A stretch of DNA of 64,000 nt from JACKBC01 sp041391125 (GTDB taxonomy: Bacteria; Chloroflexota; Anaerolineae; Caldilineales; Caldilineaceae). A model generated the notes under the pieces. The model worked only from the letters and a program-made list of their open reading frames with translations. It did no database searches and was not told the origin of the DNA. The translations under genes and the position numbers were made by a program. This document shows, one piece after another, positions 1 to 10,859 of the stretch (positions are counted from its first letter, which is position 1; every line of letters begins with the position of its first letter). The stretch covers positions 1-64,000 of the forward strand of contig JAWKON010000021.1 of NCBI GenBank assembly GCA_041391125.1, in the 5' to 3' direction.

Positions 1-271
1 GCATGAGTTCGACCGTCGGCTGCCGGAACGCTGCGTCCTGCAAGATGCAGTCAGTCCAAGCCATCGCTGTGGCGCCGGGCCAAATCTGCGCATTTAACCA
101 TTCGCCCGCTTCCACCAAGTCCACCGTACGCCCATTGCGCACAATGAGTACTTCGCCCGCCAGCACTTGGTAGCCATGATAGAGAACGTCGGCAGATGAG
201 AGAACCTGCCCCCGCAACGCCACAATGGGTTGGGGGTGGGATGGATGTAGATTGGCCAATTTTACGTTCAT
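1..271 (-). CDS. Cyclic-nucleotide-binding-like protein, N-terminal part
   Basis: Only the first 90 codons lie in the window; the gene runs off the left edge. The ATG at 271 follows a good Shine-Dalgarno site (AGGAGGG). Residues 29-75 read like the beta-roll of a cNMP-binding domain: a GYQVLAGEVLIVRNGR stretch, then VDLVEAGEW, then an ATAMAWTDC segment, matching the usual 'G-x-V-x-V-x-x-x-G-R ... G-E ... A-x-x-D-C' layout. This is a family resemblance read by eye. The effector, if any, and the partner domains are outside the window. It is divergent from the regulator at 628, so the spacer between them probably holds both promoters. Confidence 0.5.
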   Translation of the reverse strand, partial: MNVKLANLHPSHPQPIVALRGQVLSSADVLYHGYQVLAGEVLIVRNGRTVDLVEAGEWLNAQIWPGATAMAWTDCILQDAAFRQPTVELM

Positions 272-627
272 GGAACCCTCCTTGATTAGGCTAGACATTG
301 ACCTCCGCTGTAGCTAATTACATCACAATTTCACCCTCAAAAACAGCAACTAGGCGTTACTAAAAGTATTACAGCTTGTGCTACAATAAAAACTCAGTAC
401 ATCGCAACGGTGTGGGCGATACGGGCGTCGGTCTCGATTGGTGAATCCAGCCCTATCTCGCCCCGTTGTGATCTACTGCAACTAAAGTGTCTTAGGCCGT
501 ATTAACGAAATAAGTATGCCAAAAAGAACAAACGCCTCGACCGGTATACGCAGCACGCAATACGTATACGCGGCGTAATCACTTTTCTACAATGACCTTA
601 TAGTATCTTGACAGGTACACCCATCCT
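272..627. other. Divergent intergenic region
   Basis: This 356-bp spacer separates two divergent genes. It holds one copy of the ACCGGTACACGCAA repeat family (524-596) just before the regulator gene. A TACAAT at 382-387 could be a -10 box but I see no matching -35. No RNA gene or further ORF is supported. Confidence 0.5.
524..596 (+). repeat. ACCGGTACACGCAA repeat, copy 1
   Basis: The order AGAACAAA, a short variable stretch, GACCGGTA, alternating ACGCA units, GGCGTAAT, then TTTTCTACAATG is shared with copies at 17359-17426 (plus) and 29009-29090 (minus), and in part with 33381-33535. It ends about 30 bp before the downstream start codon, so it may carry the promoter or operator of the XRE-STAND gene. 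Confidence 0.55.
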
Positions 628-3084
628 ATGGTCACCACGGCCACCCATCCACCCACCCTGGGCCGCTGGCTCAAGCGGCTGCGCGCCCAACATGATTTGA
701 CTCAAGAAGCACTGGCCGAGCTGGCCAATTGCTCGGTGCAGACTATTCGCTTTTTCGAGAGCAGTCGCCGCCGGCCCTCGGTGGAAATGGCCGACCACCT
801 GGCCCAAATTCTGCACGTGCCAGCCGACGAGCTGGAACTTTTTATGCGAACGGCGCGCGCCCCGCTTTCCACAGCGGATGAGATGGGTGAAGACGCCCCC
901 ATTGCCCCACCAGCCTCCACACAACCAACAATTCACCCGCAAACCGCACTGCTACTCCAACCCGCCAATGACCTGATCGGTCGCCAGCCCGAAGTGAATA
1001 TTTTGACCCGCCTGCTCGTGACGGCGCGCCATCGCCTGGTCAGCCTGACCGGCATGGGCGGCATGGGCAAAACGCGCCTGGCGCTGCACCTGGCGCACGA
1101 GTTGCGCACCCATTTTGCTGATGGGACGGCCTTCGTGCCGTTAGCATCGCTGACGCACGTGACGGAAATCCCTGCCGCCATTGCCGGCGCCCTGGGCGCG
1201 CCGCTGCCCAAAGAGCCGACGCCGCGGGCCCAAATGGATGCGCTGCTGCAGGGCCGCACGCTCTTGCTGGTGCTCGATAACTTTGAACATCTGATCGGCG
1301 CCCCGGATGAACCGGCGGCGGAACTCGACGCCTTGGCTTTGGTCAGTCATCTGCTCCAGCATCATGCCGGCGTGCAACTGCTGATCACCACGCGCGAGCG
1401 GCTGCGGCTGACGGGGGAGCGCACCTTTGAATTGGGCGGCCTGGCCGTATCGCCAGCGGAGAGCCTGACCGACCTGGCCGAAAATGAAGCGGTGCTGCTC
1501 TTTGTGCAGCGGGCCACGCAGGTGGCGCCCGCTTTTGCGCTCACCCCGGCCAACCGGCAGGCGGTTTGGCGCATCTGCACGCTGCTGGAAGGGGCGCCGC
1601 TGGCCATTGAGCTGGCCGCGGCCTGGAGCCACGTGCTTGCGCCCGCCGAAATCGCCGCCGAAATCACGCGCGATTTGGACTTCCTGGCCCGCGGCGACCG
1701 CAACGCGCCCGACCGCCATCGCAGTCTGCGCAGCCTTTTTGAACATTCGTGGGTGCGGCTGGCTGATGATGAGCGCCAAGCGGTGACCAGGCTGGCGCTC
1801 TTCCGCGGTGGCTTTACGCGCGAGGCGGCCCGCGCCGTGGCCGGAGCCACATTGTCGCTGCTGGCCCAATTAGTGGACAAGTCGCTGATCCGCGTCTTTA
1901 TGCAGCAAGCGACCGCCGGCGAAAAGGCGCCGCGCTATTACATTCATAATTTGCTGCGCGTCTATCTGTTGGAAAAGCTGAAAAGCGGGGAGGAGGCGCT
2001 CGCGGCACAGCAGCAGCACGCAGAGTATTACTGTATGCTGGCTGAACAGGTCGAATCGACCCTGTATGCCGGCGACTCGGGACCGGGGCTGGGTCAACTC
2101 AATGCCGAACACGCCAATCTGCGGACCGTGCTCCAGTGGGCGCTGGCGGAGGATGGCGATCCGCGGCTGGGGTTGCGGATGGCGGGAGCGTTGGGTCGCT
2201 TTTGGCACCTGGCCGTGCATTGGCGCGAGGGGCGAGATTGGCTGGAGCGGGCGCTCTCTAAACAGCCGGCGACTCACCGGTCACCCGATGCTGAATATAT
2301 AGCCAAAGCGCTGCTTCATCTCGGCACGCTTTATCACGCATTGGAGGACAATGGGCGAGCAGTCGAGCTCTTGGAGCAAAGCTTGACCATGTGGCAGGGT
2401 TTGAATAACACGGTTCAATCGGCCTGGGCGCTTTTTCAATTGGGCTCCGTCATGAGTTCGGGGGGTAAATATTCAGAAGCAGATGCCTATCTTGCCGAGA
2501 GTTTGGAACACTATCGTATGTTGAATGACCGCTGGGCCATGGCCACCGTCCTCAACCAGCGCAGCGCCATTGCCAGCACACGTGGGGATTATGAAACCGC
2601 CGGGCGTATGTTGGATGAAGCGCTGCCCATTCTGCGCGAAGTGCAGGGGGCGGGCGGCGGCGTGGCGGTGTCGCTCAATTTGCTGGGGCGCATTTTGCTG
2701 GGGCAAGGGAATGCGCCGCGCGCCCTCACATTGTTCGAGGAGGCGCTGGCCATTACACGCCAAAACCAGAATCGCGAGGGCGAAGCCTGGTCGCTGCTCA
2801 ACCTGGGCCTGGCCCACCTGGCCGTGGACGATCTGGCGGCGGCGGCCCAGGCTTTTCAAGCCGACCTGGCCATCAATCAAGAATTGGCGCGCAAAGGCGG
2901 CAGCATGGCGGCGCTGGAAGGGCTGGCCGCCGTGGCCGCCGCGCAGAGCGATGTTGAGGCAGCCCAGCGGCTCCTGGCTCAAGCCGCGCAACTGCGCAGC
3001 GAGATCGGTCAGCCGCTGACGGCCTATGAGCTGGAGCTGCACGAACGAACGCTGGCGCAGATCGCGGCCGCGACGCAAATCTGA
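628..3084 (+). CDS. XRE-family STAND ATPase with TPR repeats (regulator)
   Basis: This 818-residue protein has three parts. Residues 10-75 form an XRE-type helix-turn-helix (LTQEALAELANCSVQTIRFF). An NB-ARC/STAND ATPase follows, with the P-loop GMGGMGKTRLA near residue 142 and the Walker B LLLVLDNFEH near 214. From about residue 490 to the end there are TPR-like helical pairs. Proteins of this design are abundant in Chloroflexota and Actinomycetota and act as signal-gated transcription regulators. The ligand cannot be read from sequence. ATG 628 has only a weak Shine-Dalgarno site. A 25-bp hairpin follows the gene, and the facing gene is patB-like. Confidence 0.85.
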   Translation: MVTTATHPPTLGRWLKRLRAQHDLTQEALAELANCSVQTIRFFESSRRRPSVEMADHLAQILHVPADELELFMRTARAPLSTADEMGEDAPIAPPASTQPTIHPQTALLLQPANDLIGRQPEVNILTRLLVTARHRLVSLTGMGGMGKTRLALHLAHELRTHFADGTAFVPLASLTHVTEIPAAIAGALGAPLPKEPTPRAQMDALLQGRTLLLVLDNFEHLIGAPDEPAAELDALALVSHLLQHHAGVQLLITTRERLRLTGERTFELGGLAVSPAESLTDLAENEAVLLFVQRATQVAPAFALTPANRQAVWRICTLLEGAPLAIELAAAWSHVLAPAEIAAEITRDLDFLARGDRNAPDRHRSLRSLFEHSWVRLADDERQAVTRLALFRGGFTREAARAVAGATLSLLAQLVDKSLIRVFMQQATAGEKAPRYYIHNLLRVYLLEKLKSGEEALAAQQQHAEYYCMLAEQVESTLYAGDSGPGLGQLNAEHANLRTVLQWALAEDGDPRLGLRMAGALGRFWHLAVHWREGRDWLERALSKQPATHRSPDAEYIAKALLHLGTLYHALEDNGRAVELLEQSLTMWQGLNNTVQSAWALFQLGSVMSSGGKYSEADAYLAESLEHYRMLNDRWAMATVLNQRSAIASTRGDYETAGRMLDEALPILREVQGAGGGVAVSLNLLGRILLGQGNAPRALTLFEEALAITRQNQNREGEAWSLLNLGLAHLAVDDLAAAAQAFQADLAINQELARKGGSMAALEGLAAVAAAQSDVEAAQRLLAQAAQLRSEIGQPLTAYELELHERTLAQIAAATQI

Positions 3085-3109
3085 AGTGTCTGAAAAGTAG
3101 TTGGGTAAA

Positions 3110-3166
3110 CGGAGGCTGAGCTTGTCGAAGCCGGAGTGGCCCCGGCTTCGACAAGCTCAGCCTCCG
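3110..3166. terminator. Bidirectional terminator-like hairpin with the CTTGTCGAAGCC motif
   Basis: Two perfect 25-nt arms (3110-3134 and 3142-3166) with a 7-nt loop lie between two convergent genes. The arm contains GCTGAGCTTGTCGAAGCC, a palindromic motif common in many bacterial genomes. No T-run follows, so it is either a bidirectional transcription stop or a dispersed repeat. Confidence 0.65.
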
Positions 3167-3219
3167 CTTATATTCCTGTTTTCGTTCGTAACGCACTGCA
3201 AGAGCGACCGGTAAGCAAA

Positions 3220-4410
3220 TCAAAATTGCGCTGCGATTCTCTCCAGCGCCTCCTTCAGCATGGGCCGCGGGCTGGGTACGCAGATGCGCTGGAAGCCTTC
3301 GCCCTCCGGTCCGAACATTTCACCATCTTCCAGCACCACGTTGGCCTCTTGATAAATCCGGCGATGCACCTCTTTTGAACTCAACCCCGTTTCGCGAAAG
3401 TCGAGCCAGCCAATATAGGTGCCTTCGGGAATTCGGTAGCGCACCTGCGGCATGCGCTCCCGCAAAAATTCGCCCAAATAGGCCAGGTTGCCGTCAATGT
3501 ATTCATTGACTTGCGTCAGCCAATCTTCGCCCTCATTGTAGGCGGCAATCAGCGCCGTGATGGAAAAAGGCGTGGGCAGCTTGAAGCCCAGCGCTTCACT
3601 AAATTTGGTGCGCATCTCCGCATTGTTCAATATGATGTTGGAGCAGTGCAGCCCGGCCATGTTGAACGTTTTATTGGTGGCCGTGCAGGAGATGAGCCGG
3701 TCATCATCCACCAGCGTGCAGATGGGCGTATGCACCTGGCCCGCCCGCACCAGGTCGCCGTGAATCTCATCGGCCACGAGAACCACGTCGTTGGCTAGGC
3801 AGATTTCGGCCAGTTGGGTCAGCTCGGCGGGCGTCCACACGCGGCCCACCGGGTTGTGCGGGCTGCATAGGATGAAGAGCTTGTTTGCGGGATCTTTGGC
3901 TTTGGCCGCAAAATCGTCAAAATCAATGGTGTAATAGCCATCATTCTCAATCAGCGCATTGTTGACCACCTGTCGCTTGTTGCCTTCGATGACGCGGGTA
4001 AAGGGTGAATAGACCGGGCGCTGAATAATCACGCCGTCGCCCTCATCGGTAAAGGCGCGCACCAGCGCATCCAATGCCTGGACCGTGCCGGGGCTGTACA
4101 CAATCGACGCCGCGTCGATCTCCCATTCGTGCCGCCGCCGGAACCAGTTTTGGATGGCGTCGGTGTATTCGCTGGTGGTGGTGTGCAAGCTGTAGCCAAA
4201 CATGCCCGCATCGACGCGCTTGTGCAGCGCATCCAGCACCGGCTGTGGACATTGAAAATCCATATCGGCCACAAAGAGCGAAATTGTATCCTCGTCGAAG
4301 CGTTCGGTCAGGCCGAATTGTTTTAACATGTCGCCCGCCTCCCACTTCATGGAGTTGGTGCCGCGGCGGTCGATTACTTCGTCAAAGTTGTATTTTATCG
4401 TGGGTGTCAT
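3220..4410 (-). CDS. patB: PatB/MalY-type C-S lyase (PLP-dependent cystathionine beta-lyase)
   Basis: This 396-residue fold-type I PLP enzyme is closest to the MalY/PatB branch. Visible motifs are FVADMDFQCPQPVLDAL near the N-terminus, the SPHNPVGRVW loop, VADEIHGDL with the PLP-contacting Asp, and the Schiff-base lysine in TATNKTFNMAG. The family cleaves C-S bonds of cystathionine or cysteine conjugates to pyruvate, ammonia and a thiol. ATG 4410 follows GAGG with proper spacing; an in-frame ATG at 4443 lacks one. The gene stands alone, with terminator-like hairpins on both sides. A different PLP C-S enzyme ends the window at 63.2-64 kb. The family is firm; the exact substrate is open. Confidence 0.87.
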   Translation of the reverse strand: MTPTIKYNFDEVIDRRGTNSMKWEAGDMLKQFGLTERFDEDTISLFVADMDFQCPQPVLDALHKRVDAGMFGYSLHTTTSEYTDAIQNWFRRRHEWEIDAASIVYSPGTVQALDALVRAFTDEGDGVIIQRPVYSPFTRVIEGNKRQVVNNALIENDGYYTIDFDDFAAKAKDPANKLFILCSPHNPVGRVWTPAELTQLAEICLANDVVLVADEIHGDLVRAGQVHTPICTLVDDDRLISCTATNKTFNMAGLHCSNIILNNAEMRTKFSEALGFKLPTPFSITALIAAYNEGEDWLTQVNEYIDGNLAYLGEFLRERMPQVRYRIPEGTYIGWLDFRETGLSSKEVHRRIYQEANVVLEDGEMFGPEGEGFQRICVPSPRPMLKEALERIAAQF

Positions 4411-4481
4411 TTTGCCTCGGAAATTGAGTTTAGAATGGGTCAAATTGTATGGGGGTAAACATCATTCTACTCAACAATTAT

Positions 4482-4530
4482 GTCAAACGAAAATGGCAGA
4501 GCGCTAAAAGCTCTGCCATTTTCGTTTGAC
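4482..4530 (-). terminator. Terminator of the alpha-2-macroglobulin operon
   Basis: A perfect 21-bp stem (4482-4502 with 4510-4530) and loop GCTAAAA lie downstream of the last gene of the leftward operon (stop at 4595). The stem carries A/T-rich stretches (AAAATGGC / GCCATTTT), typical of a strong intrinsic terminator. Confidence 0.75.
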
Positions 4531-4594
4531 GTGATATTTTAGATGGACGCTGCTACGAATCCACTCGAGCGACTGAGCGGTCCTATTGGGGCAA

Positions 4595-4807
4595 TCAAGA
4601 TTCCGGCGTGACCAGCAGCGCCCACTGCAACTGACGAATCCGTTTGTCCGTTCCATCATTCACTCTATCTGCGCTGCTCGTTAACTCGGCCAGCTCCACG
4701 CATAGCGCCTGCCAACGGGCAAAATCGAGCAGCCGACCCGGTGCATGGTCACCCGGTACGGCCAGCCAGCGCTGGCGATACTTTTCATACTCCGCCACTT
4801 TCTCCAT
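4595..4807 (-). CDS. Small hypothetical protein after alpha-2-macroglobulin
   Basis: This 70-residue acidic protein starts at ATG 4807, only 29 bp after the alpha-2-macroglobulin stop, on the same strand and before the shared terminator. It begins MEKVAEYEKYRQRW and contains LARWQALCVELAEL-type helical stretches, with no signal peptide or membrane segment. I do not recognise a family. The spacer before it is made of TGACA-type octamers, so its ribosome-binding site lies inside a repeat. It is credible as a gene from position and size only. Confidence 0.5.
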   Translation of the reverse strand: MEKVAEYEKYRQRWLAVPGDHAPGRLLDFARWQALCVELAELTSSADRVNDGTDKRIRQLQWALLVTPES

Positions 4808-4836
4808 TACTCTGTCACCTTGTCATCCTGTCATCC
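4808..4836 (-). repeat. Short TGACAnGG octamer array between two genes
   Basis: Read on the minus strand, the whole 29-bp spacer is GGATGACAGGATGACAAGG followed by TGACAGAG. These are the same units as the large array at 62101-62178. It begins right after the TAA of the upstream gene. Confidence 0.6.
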
Positions 4837-7800
4837 TTACCTCTCCACCGTAAACAACTCACCCGCGCTGCGCCCCCACACCCCGGGGAAATACATCTGC
4901 TCGCTATAGACCGGCAGCACGCGATATTCCCCCGGCACGGTGGCGCGGATTTGATACGTGTATTGGTACGCGCCGGCGGGTAGGAAAGTGGCAAAGAAGG
5001 CCACCTTGTCGTCGCGGATGTCCACGTAAGTGGGATTCCAGAACCATTTGGGCTGCTGCACGGGCTCGCTCTGCGGACCGTAGATGGCCTGGCTCTCGTT
5101 GGCGAAACGGGTGTCGATGGCCTCCGTCCCCGCCGGGATGGGCGCCTCCACCAGCACGTGATAGAGATCGGTGGGCGCCACCAGCGTCACCGTCACGCTG
5201 ATAATGTCACCGACGCGGGCGCTGTCCACCGTTTGGTTGTCCAGCGCAAACGGCGGTCCACCACAATGCAAGTCGCGCGCCTCTACGTCCAGCGCATCCA
5301 GATAGTAACGCAGATGGGTGGTGTAATAGAGCTGGCCGCTTTGTCATTGCTGCGGCTGAACTGGAGCAGATTGGCCTCGTTGCGCAGCAGATGCGCACAG
5401 CGGCGGTCAGCGTGACCGGTTCATTCAAGTTGGACTGATTGAACTGGCCCGCCAAGGTTTTCGCCATTGAGCGTCACGTCCCAATCGTAGTTGGCCTCCA
5501 GTTCGCCGCTGGCTTCCAGCCCATTCGGTCAGCGCGATAATCGACCAGGCGTTTTCCTGCGTTGTGCTCCAATGGCCACCTTGCGCGCATCCATGAGCCA
5601 GCGCACCACGTTGGGCAGCAGCGGCTCCTCCGGCGCAATGCGGGCAAAGCGCGGCCAACACAATGGCCGTGGTGCGCGTATCGGTGTTGAGCGTGCGGTA
5701 GTCGATCTCGCTCTCCTGCCAATAGACGCCGGTGGCCGTGAGCTGGGCCTGCCAAACAGATTGTCCTTCAGCGTGTTGACCTGCGGATTGGCCGCGTCCG
5801 CCGACTCTTGCATATCGTGAAGCGCCATAGCCAAATAGGCCTGCCCATAGAGCGCCAAGCGATCGCGCTCGTCGTAGAGCGTGCTGAAGCAGTGGCCGGG
5901 GTCGCCCTGGCCCATTTCGGCCAACACGTAGAGCGTAAAGGCCATCTCGTTGAGCTGCCAGCGCTCGGTGATGTCTTTGGGCGCCTGGAAATGGCTGTTC
6001 AGATATTCGACGGCCAGATTGAGGTTTGTATCTGAGATAACGAAATCGATTGGGGCAGATTGCGCGGCTGCCCATGCCTGTGCATTCCACAGCCCCCACA
6101 GCACGTACGACGTGATAAAGGGCTCGCTCTCCTCACCGGGCCAATAGCCCCAACCGCCGTCAGGTTTTGGCTGGTCAAGCGCTGCACGGCCACGTCGATC
6201 TGCATCCAGGCTGCGAGCCAGCGCCTCATCCTCAATGTTGAGCCGGCGCAGCGCCAGCAGCGTGAACAGATTGGGCAGGAAGCGGCTGACCGTCTGCTCG
6301 TTGCATTCGTACGGATAGTGCTCCAGGTAGTTGAGCCCATCGATCTGTTCGGCGCCAAACTTGGCTCCAGCGTCACCTCCAATTCGCCATTGTCCGTCGC
6401 CGTGGCGACGGGTGGACGGCCTCAGTCACTCCGCTGGCCGGAACCGCGCCCGATGTTGCTACCACTTCCGGTGTCTCGTAGCGCCGCACCGGAATAGTCA
6501 GGCACACGGCGTCGGCATATGTATCGCTCTCGGCTGAAATCCCCGTAACCGTGACCTGGCCGGAAGCAGCATCCACGGCCACGGGCCAGACCAGATTCTG
6601 CTGGCCATTGGCGGGAATTGGGAAGCTCTCTTCCGGCTTGCCCTCTTCCAGTCGGCCTTCAATGGTCATCAGCAAGCGTACCTGGTCAAATCCGCACCGG
6701 ACTGATTGAGCACGGTAGCGCCGGTAGGCGGTCACCCGCCGTAAAGAAGCGGGGCAGCAGCGGTCGCACCTGCAACTCTTTGGTGGCGACGATTTCATTT
6801 TCGGCCCTCGCCCACCCGCGTATCATCGCTGAGGCGCAGGCCTCAACACCACGTGGTCAAATTGTCCGGCAGATTGAGGCTGAACGCCACCTTGCCCGCG
6901 GCGTCGGTGACCAGATCGGCGCGCCAGAAGGCCAGATCGGGAAATCTTACCGCGCAACTCCAGAAAACCAGGACCACCGCCGCCACCGCCGCCGCCTTTG
7001 GCGCCTTCGGAGAGCTGTTGGCTAAGCCGGTCGCGGTTGATGTTGAGCAGCGCGCCGGTGGTCACGCCCAGCGGCTGCTCGTTGTAGAAGGCGTTGATCA
7101 GCGTCGTGGAATTATCGGCGGCCAGCGTAAAGAGCGCCTTGTCCACCAGCGCCACACTCACTTCAGCATCCGTAACTGGCGCACCATCGCTGTCCAACAC
7201 GGTCAGCGTGTAGCTGATAGGATCGCCCGGTCGCAGCGTGCTGGCCGAGGGGGTCACATCCACCGTCAGCTCTTTCTGCGCCACGTCGACGGTCAGCTTG
7301 GCATAGCCCAGCCGCATGGCCGGGAAGGGATTGGTTTCATCCACGCCTTTGACCAGCAGCACGCTGACGTACACATTGGGGATGTGCTCGGCGGTGATGG
7401 GCACATCCAGCGTTTCGCTATTGCTTTGCAGCGTGACCACGCGCGATTCCAAAATGCCCGCCCGCTCCAGCGTCACCAGCGCCTGCACCGGCCCGGCAAA
7501 GGGGCTGGGGATCAGAATGTGGGCTACGTCGCCCGGCGCATAGAGTTCGCGGTCGGCCACCAGCTCCATACGGTCGTTGTTGTCGCGCCGCCACGGCACA
7601 AACGCATCCTGGCGCGCGCTGACCCAGAGATAGGCCGCACTACTCACCCCATTGCCCGCGGCATCCTGCCCGCGCGCCACAATCTGATATTGGCCGCCGC
7701 GGCTGGGCGTCCAGCGAATTTGCGCCATGCCGTCATCACCGGTGGTCACCGTTTCGGTGTAGACCGGCCGGCGTTCGGCGGTGGATTGCCAATAGAACGA

Positions 7801-10779
7801 GCCATCGGCGGCGCGCTGATAGACGCTGTTCCACTGCACTTCCTGTACCACCACTTGTAGATCCGCGTCGGCAAATGGTTCGCCCTGTGGCGTCACGGTC
7901 ACCAGATCGATAATGCTTTCCTCATCGACCTGGGCCACATAACTTTGCGGGCTAATGCCGGCATAGAATTGGCTCTTGTGGACCGGCGCCGCCACGTTGC
8001 CGCTGACAAACTGATTGGTCGAGCTTTGCACCGTCACGTCAAAGGTCCAGCGCTGGCTTTGCAGCGCATTGGCCAGATCGGCCGTGGTGGTGAAGGTGAA
8101 CGAGCCGTCGGCATTTGTCGTACCGACGCCTTCCTGCAATTGGCCAAAAAGCGTATTGCGGTAGGGGTCAAAATTGTCGTTTTCGGGGTCATAGGGCACG
8201 AAGCTGAAATAGCGACCCGCCGGTGCATTGGTCCAGTTGAAATAAAAAGGCTCGGCCAGAATGCGCCAGGTGACCGGTGCATTGGCCAGCGGGCCGCCGC
8301 TAAAGTAGTCCGCCTGCACGGTCACGCTGATGGCGTCGCCCTGCACATATTCAGTCTGATTGGCCTTCACAGTAATCTGAAATTCGGGCTTGCGGTAGGC
8401 GCCCACCTGAAAACCGACGCCGTTATAAATCGTGTTGACGCCTTGCTCGATGGTGGCTTCCAAGTAGTAGTAGCCCGTTGTGGCTTCGGGGGTCAGCGTC
8501 AGGCTGCCGTTAACCGTGCCGTGCGCGTTGGGCGTCACCTGCTGGCGGAAAATTTCATCGCCGCGGTCGTTGCGCACCACAATGTTGATGGGCAGGTCGG
8601 TGGGCGGCAGCGTGTATTTGTCCACATCCAGCCCGCGCACAATGCCCTTCCAGTTGACGGTCTGGCCGGGACGATAGATAGGCCGGTCGGTGTAGAACAA
8701 CATGCGATACTGGTCGGCGCCATAGCCCGAGCTGATGTTGTAATCCCACGGCCCAATGCCCTCATACCAGTTGTTGGACGCAATGGCAAAATCAGCCGCG
8801 CCGGGCTGTCCGCTGATGGCGATGACGGGCAGCCACGATTGCTGCGCATCCAGCTCCAAATGGGCCGCGGCAATGCCGTTTTCATCGGTCACCGCCTGGC
8901 CCACGGGGCGTCCATTTTGATAAAAGGCCACCGGCTGGTTGGCCACGGACTGGCCGCTTTGCAGATCGGTGAGCCAGGCCAAGCTTTCGCCGTAGGGGCT
9001 GCTTTTGACGACCAGATTTTGGTTGGAAAGCACGATGATGTTGCGCAAAGGCTGGACAGTCATCTGCCCATCCTGCTGGGTGGCATCGGATGGCGGCGCG
9101 GGCGGCTGCTCCAATTCCAGCAGATAGATGCCCGGCGGCAGCAGATCGCCGCTAGGCGTGGTCAGGCTGATGATCTCCTGCGCGGTCACGTTGCGCCCGG
9201 CGCGCGGCGCGTAGGAGCGATCCCAAACGCGGTTGGCGGCGCGATCCGGCAGTTCGTAATTTTCCCAAAGCTGATACGAATTTTCGCCGGTCAGCTTGTT
9301 GAACTCGTCCGGCGGCAGGCGGAAAAGGCTGGCGTTCAGGCTGTCGATATTGCGATAGAGCACGCTGACCTGCGTCTGCGTAAAGGCGCTAAAGTGGGTG
9401 AACTGCGGCAGGCTGGTGCGCACAAAGGGCGCATAGTCGCCGGTGGTAAAGGAGGTGACATAATCCTGCCCCAGCGTGTTGCCATAATTGTCGCCAATGG
9501 CGCTGCCCAGCGTCACCGTGTAAGTTGTGTTGGCCTCTTTGAACCAGCTCAGCGTCAGCTCGTTGCTGTATTCCGAATAGTAGCTGTAGACCTGCGTGCT
9601 CGTGAGCAATGGCGCCGCGCTGATATTTTCTAACACCAGCGTGGGGCTGAGCGGTGCGTTAAAGCGGATCACCACGCTCTGCTCGGGGTCCACGCCGGTC
9701 GCGCCATCATCCGGCATGACGGATGTCACGGTCGGCAGCCCCGCAATCGAGAAGCGGTTGCCAATATAGTCCTGCGCCAGCGTGGCGCCGCCATTGGCCG
9801 ATTGCGCGCTGGCGGCGATGTGAACCTTATACTGCCCATTAATGTCGAGCAGCGTCGTCGGCGTAAAAGTGAAAGAGGTGTGCAGCTCATTCCAGGCAAA
9901 CGCGCCAGCGGTCGATTGACCCGAACTGGCCACGAGAGCAAACGCCGCCTGGGTGGAAGTGGGCTCCATGGGCTGATTAAAGCGCACGGTTACCACGCTG
10001 TCGGGCGGCAGATTTTCGCCCAGCGGTTGCGTCTCCACCACCTGCGGCGTGACGGTGGTAAAGCTGAAGCTGTAAGGCGCGTTCAGCGTTTCACCATTCA
10101 GGCTGCTAATATCGGCCACGGTTACCTGATAGGTGGTGGCGCCGGCCAACCCAGATTGGTGGGTTTAAAAACATAAATGCTGGTGTTGAGCCATTGCCCG
10201 CGCTTCAACCGCGGGCTCAATTTGCAGCGGATTGGGCAGATCGGCCTGCGCGCCCACACCCACTAGCGCCACCACCGGGCGGTTGAAGATCACCACAATT
10301 TCCGCCGTGGCATCAATATCGCCGCTGCCATCGCTGGGCTGCGTGGAGGTGACCTGCAGCGGCGTCGCCCCCACCAGCGCAATTTCGACCGAACTGCTCA
10401 ACGCCACGCCAGCGGCGGATTGAGCGCGCGTATCGAGCGTAATGCGGTAGCGCTGGCCCGGCTCCGGCTTGGCGGCAGGCGTAAAAGTGAGCACCGCCTC
10501 GGCCACGCTGAACGCGCCGTCCAGCGCCGGGTTGATGACGGCAAAGTCGGCGCTGTCGGCGGCCAGCGGCTGGTCAAAGGTCAGCGTCACCGGCTCGCCG
10601 TTCCAGACTGCGCCATCGGTGGGACTGCTTGCAAGCAGCCCCGGCGGGGCGGCGGTTTGCCGTCGCGGCGCGGCGGCCAGATGCGGTAGGTGGGCGGCCG
10701 GCGGCAACAAGCCAATGGTGACGGCGGCCAGTAAAATGAAAGTGAAAATTCGGATGATGGGGGAACGTTTGAGACTCAC
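4837..10779 (-). CDS. Alpha-2-macroglobulin family protein (several frameshifts)
   Basis: This is a secreted bacterial alpha-2-macroglobulin of about 1,980 residues. An N-terminal signal sequence (IFTFILLAAVTIGLL, no lipobox cysteine) precedes bacterial Ig-like domains near 10150-10700. The main uninterrupted segment (6823-10149) carries the macroglobulin domains. The thioester-domain segment near 6294-6305 encodes PYECNEQTVSRFLPN, so the CxEQ thioester is present. Segments also read in other frames at 6373-6798, 5529-6104 and 4837-5271. Frame changes lie near 10150, 6810, 6370, 6000, 5750 and 5270. Domain order is kept throughout, so sequencing indels are likelier than decay. The family traps proteases and usually pairs with PBP1C, found here upstream (12253-14845). 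Confidence 0.8.
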
Positions 10780-10859
10780 TGTGTATTCTCCAGACGATCA
10801 AAGTTTGTTATTGGCTGACAAGAAGTAAAGCCTAAAGATATGCTAGGCAGCAAACCGCG

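Noticed and set aside
7945..9633. 562-codon open frame on the plus strand
   Set aside because: Antisense to the alpha-2-macroglobulin gene, no recognisable domain and GC-driven composition.
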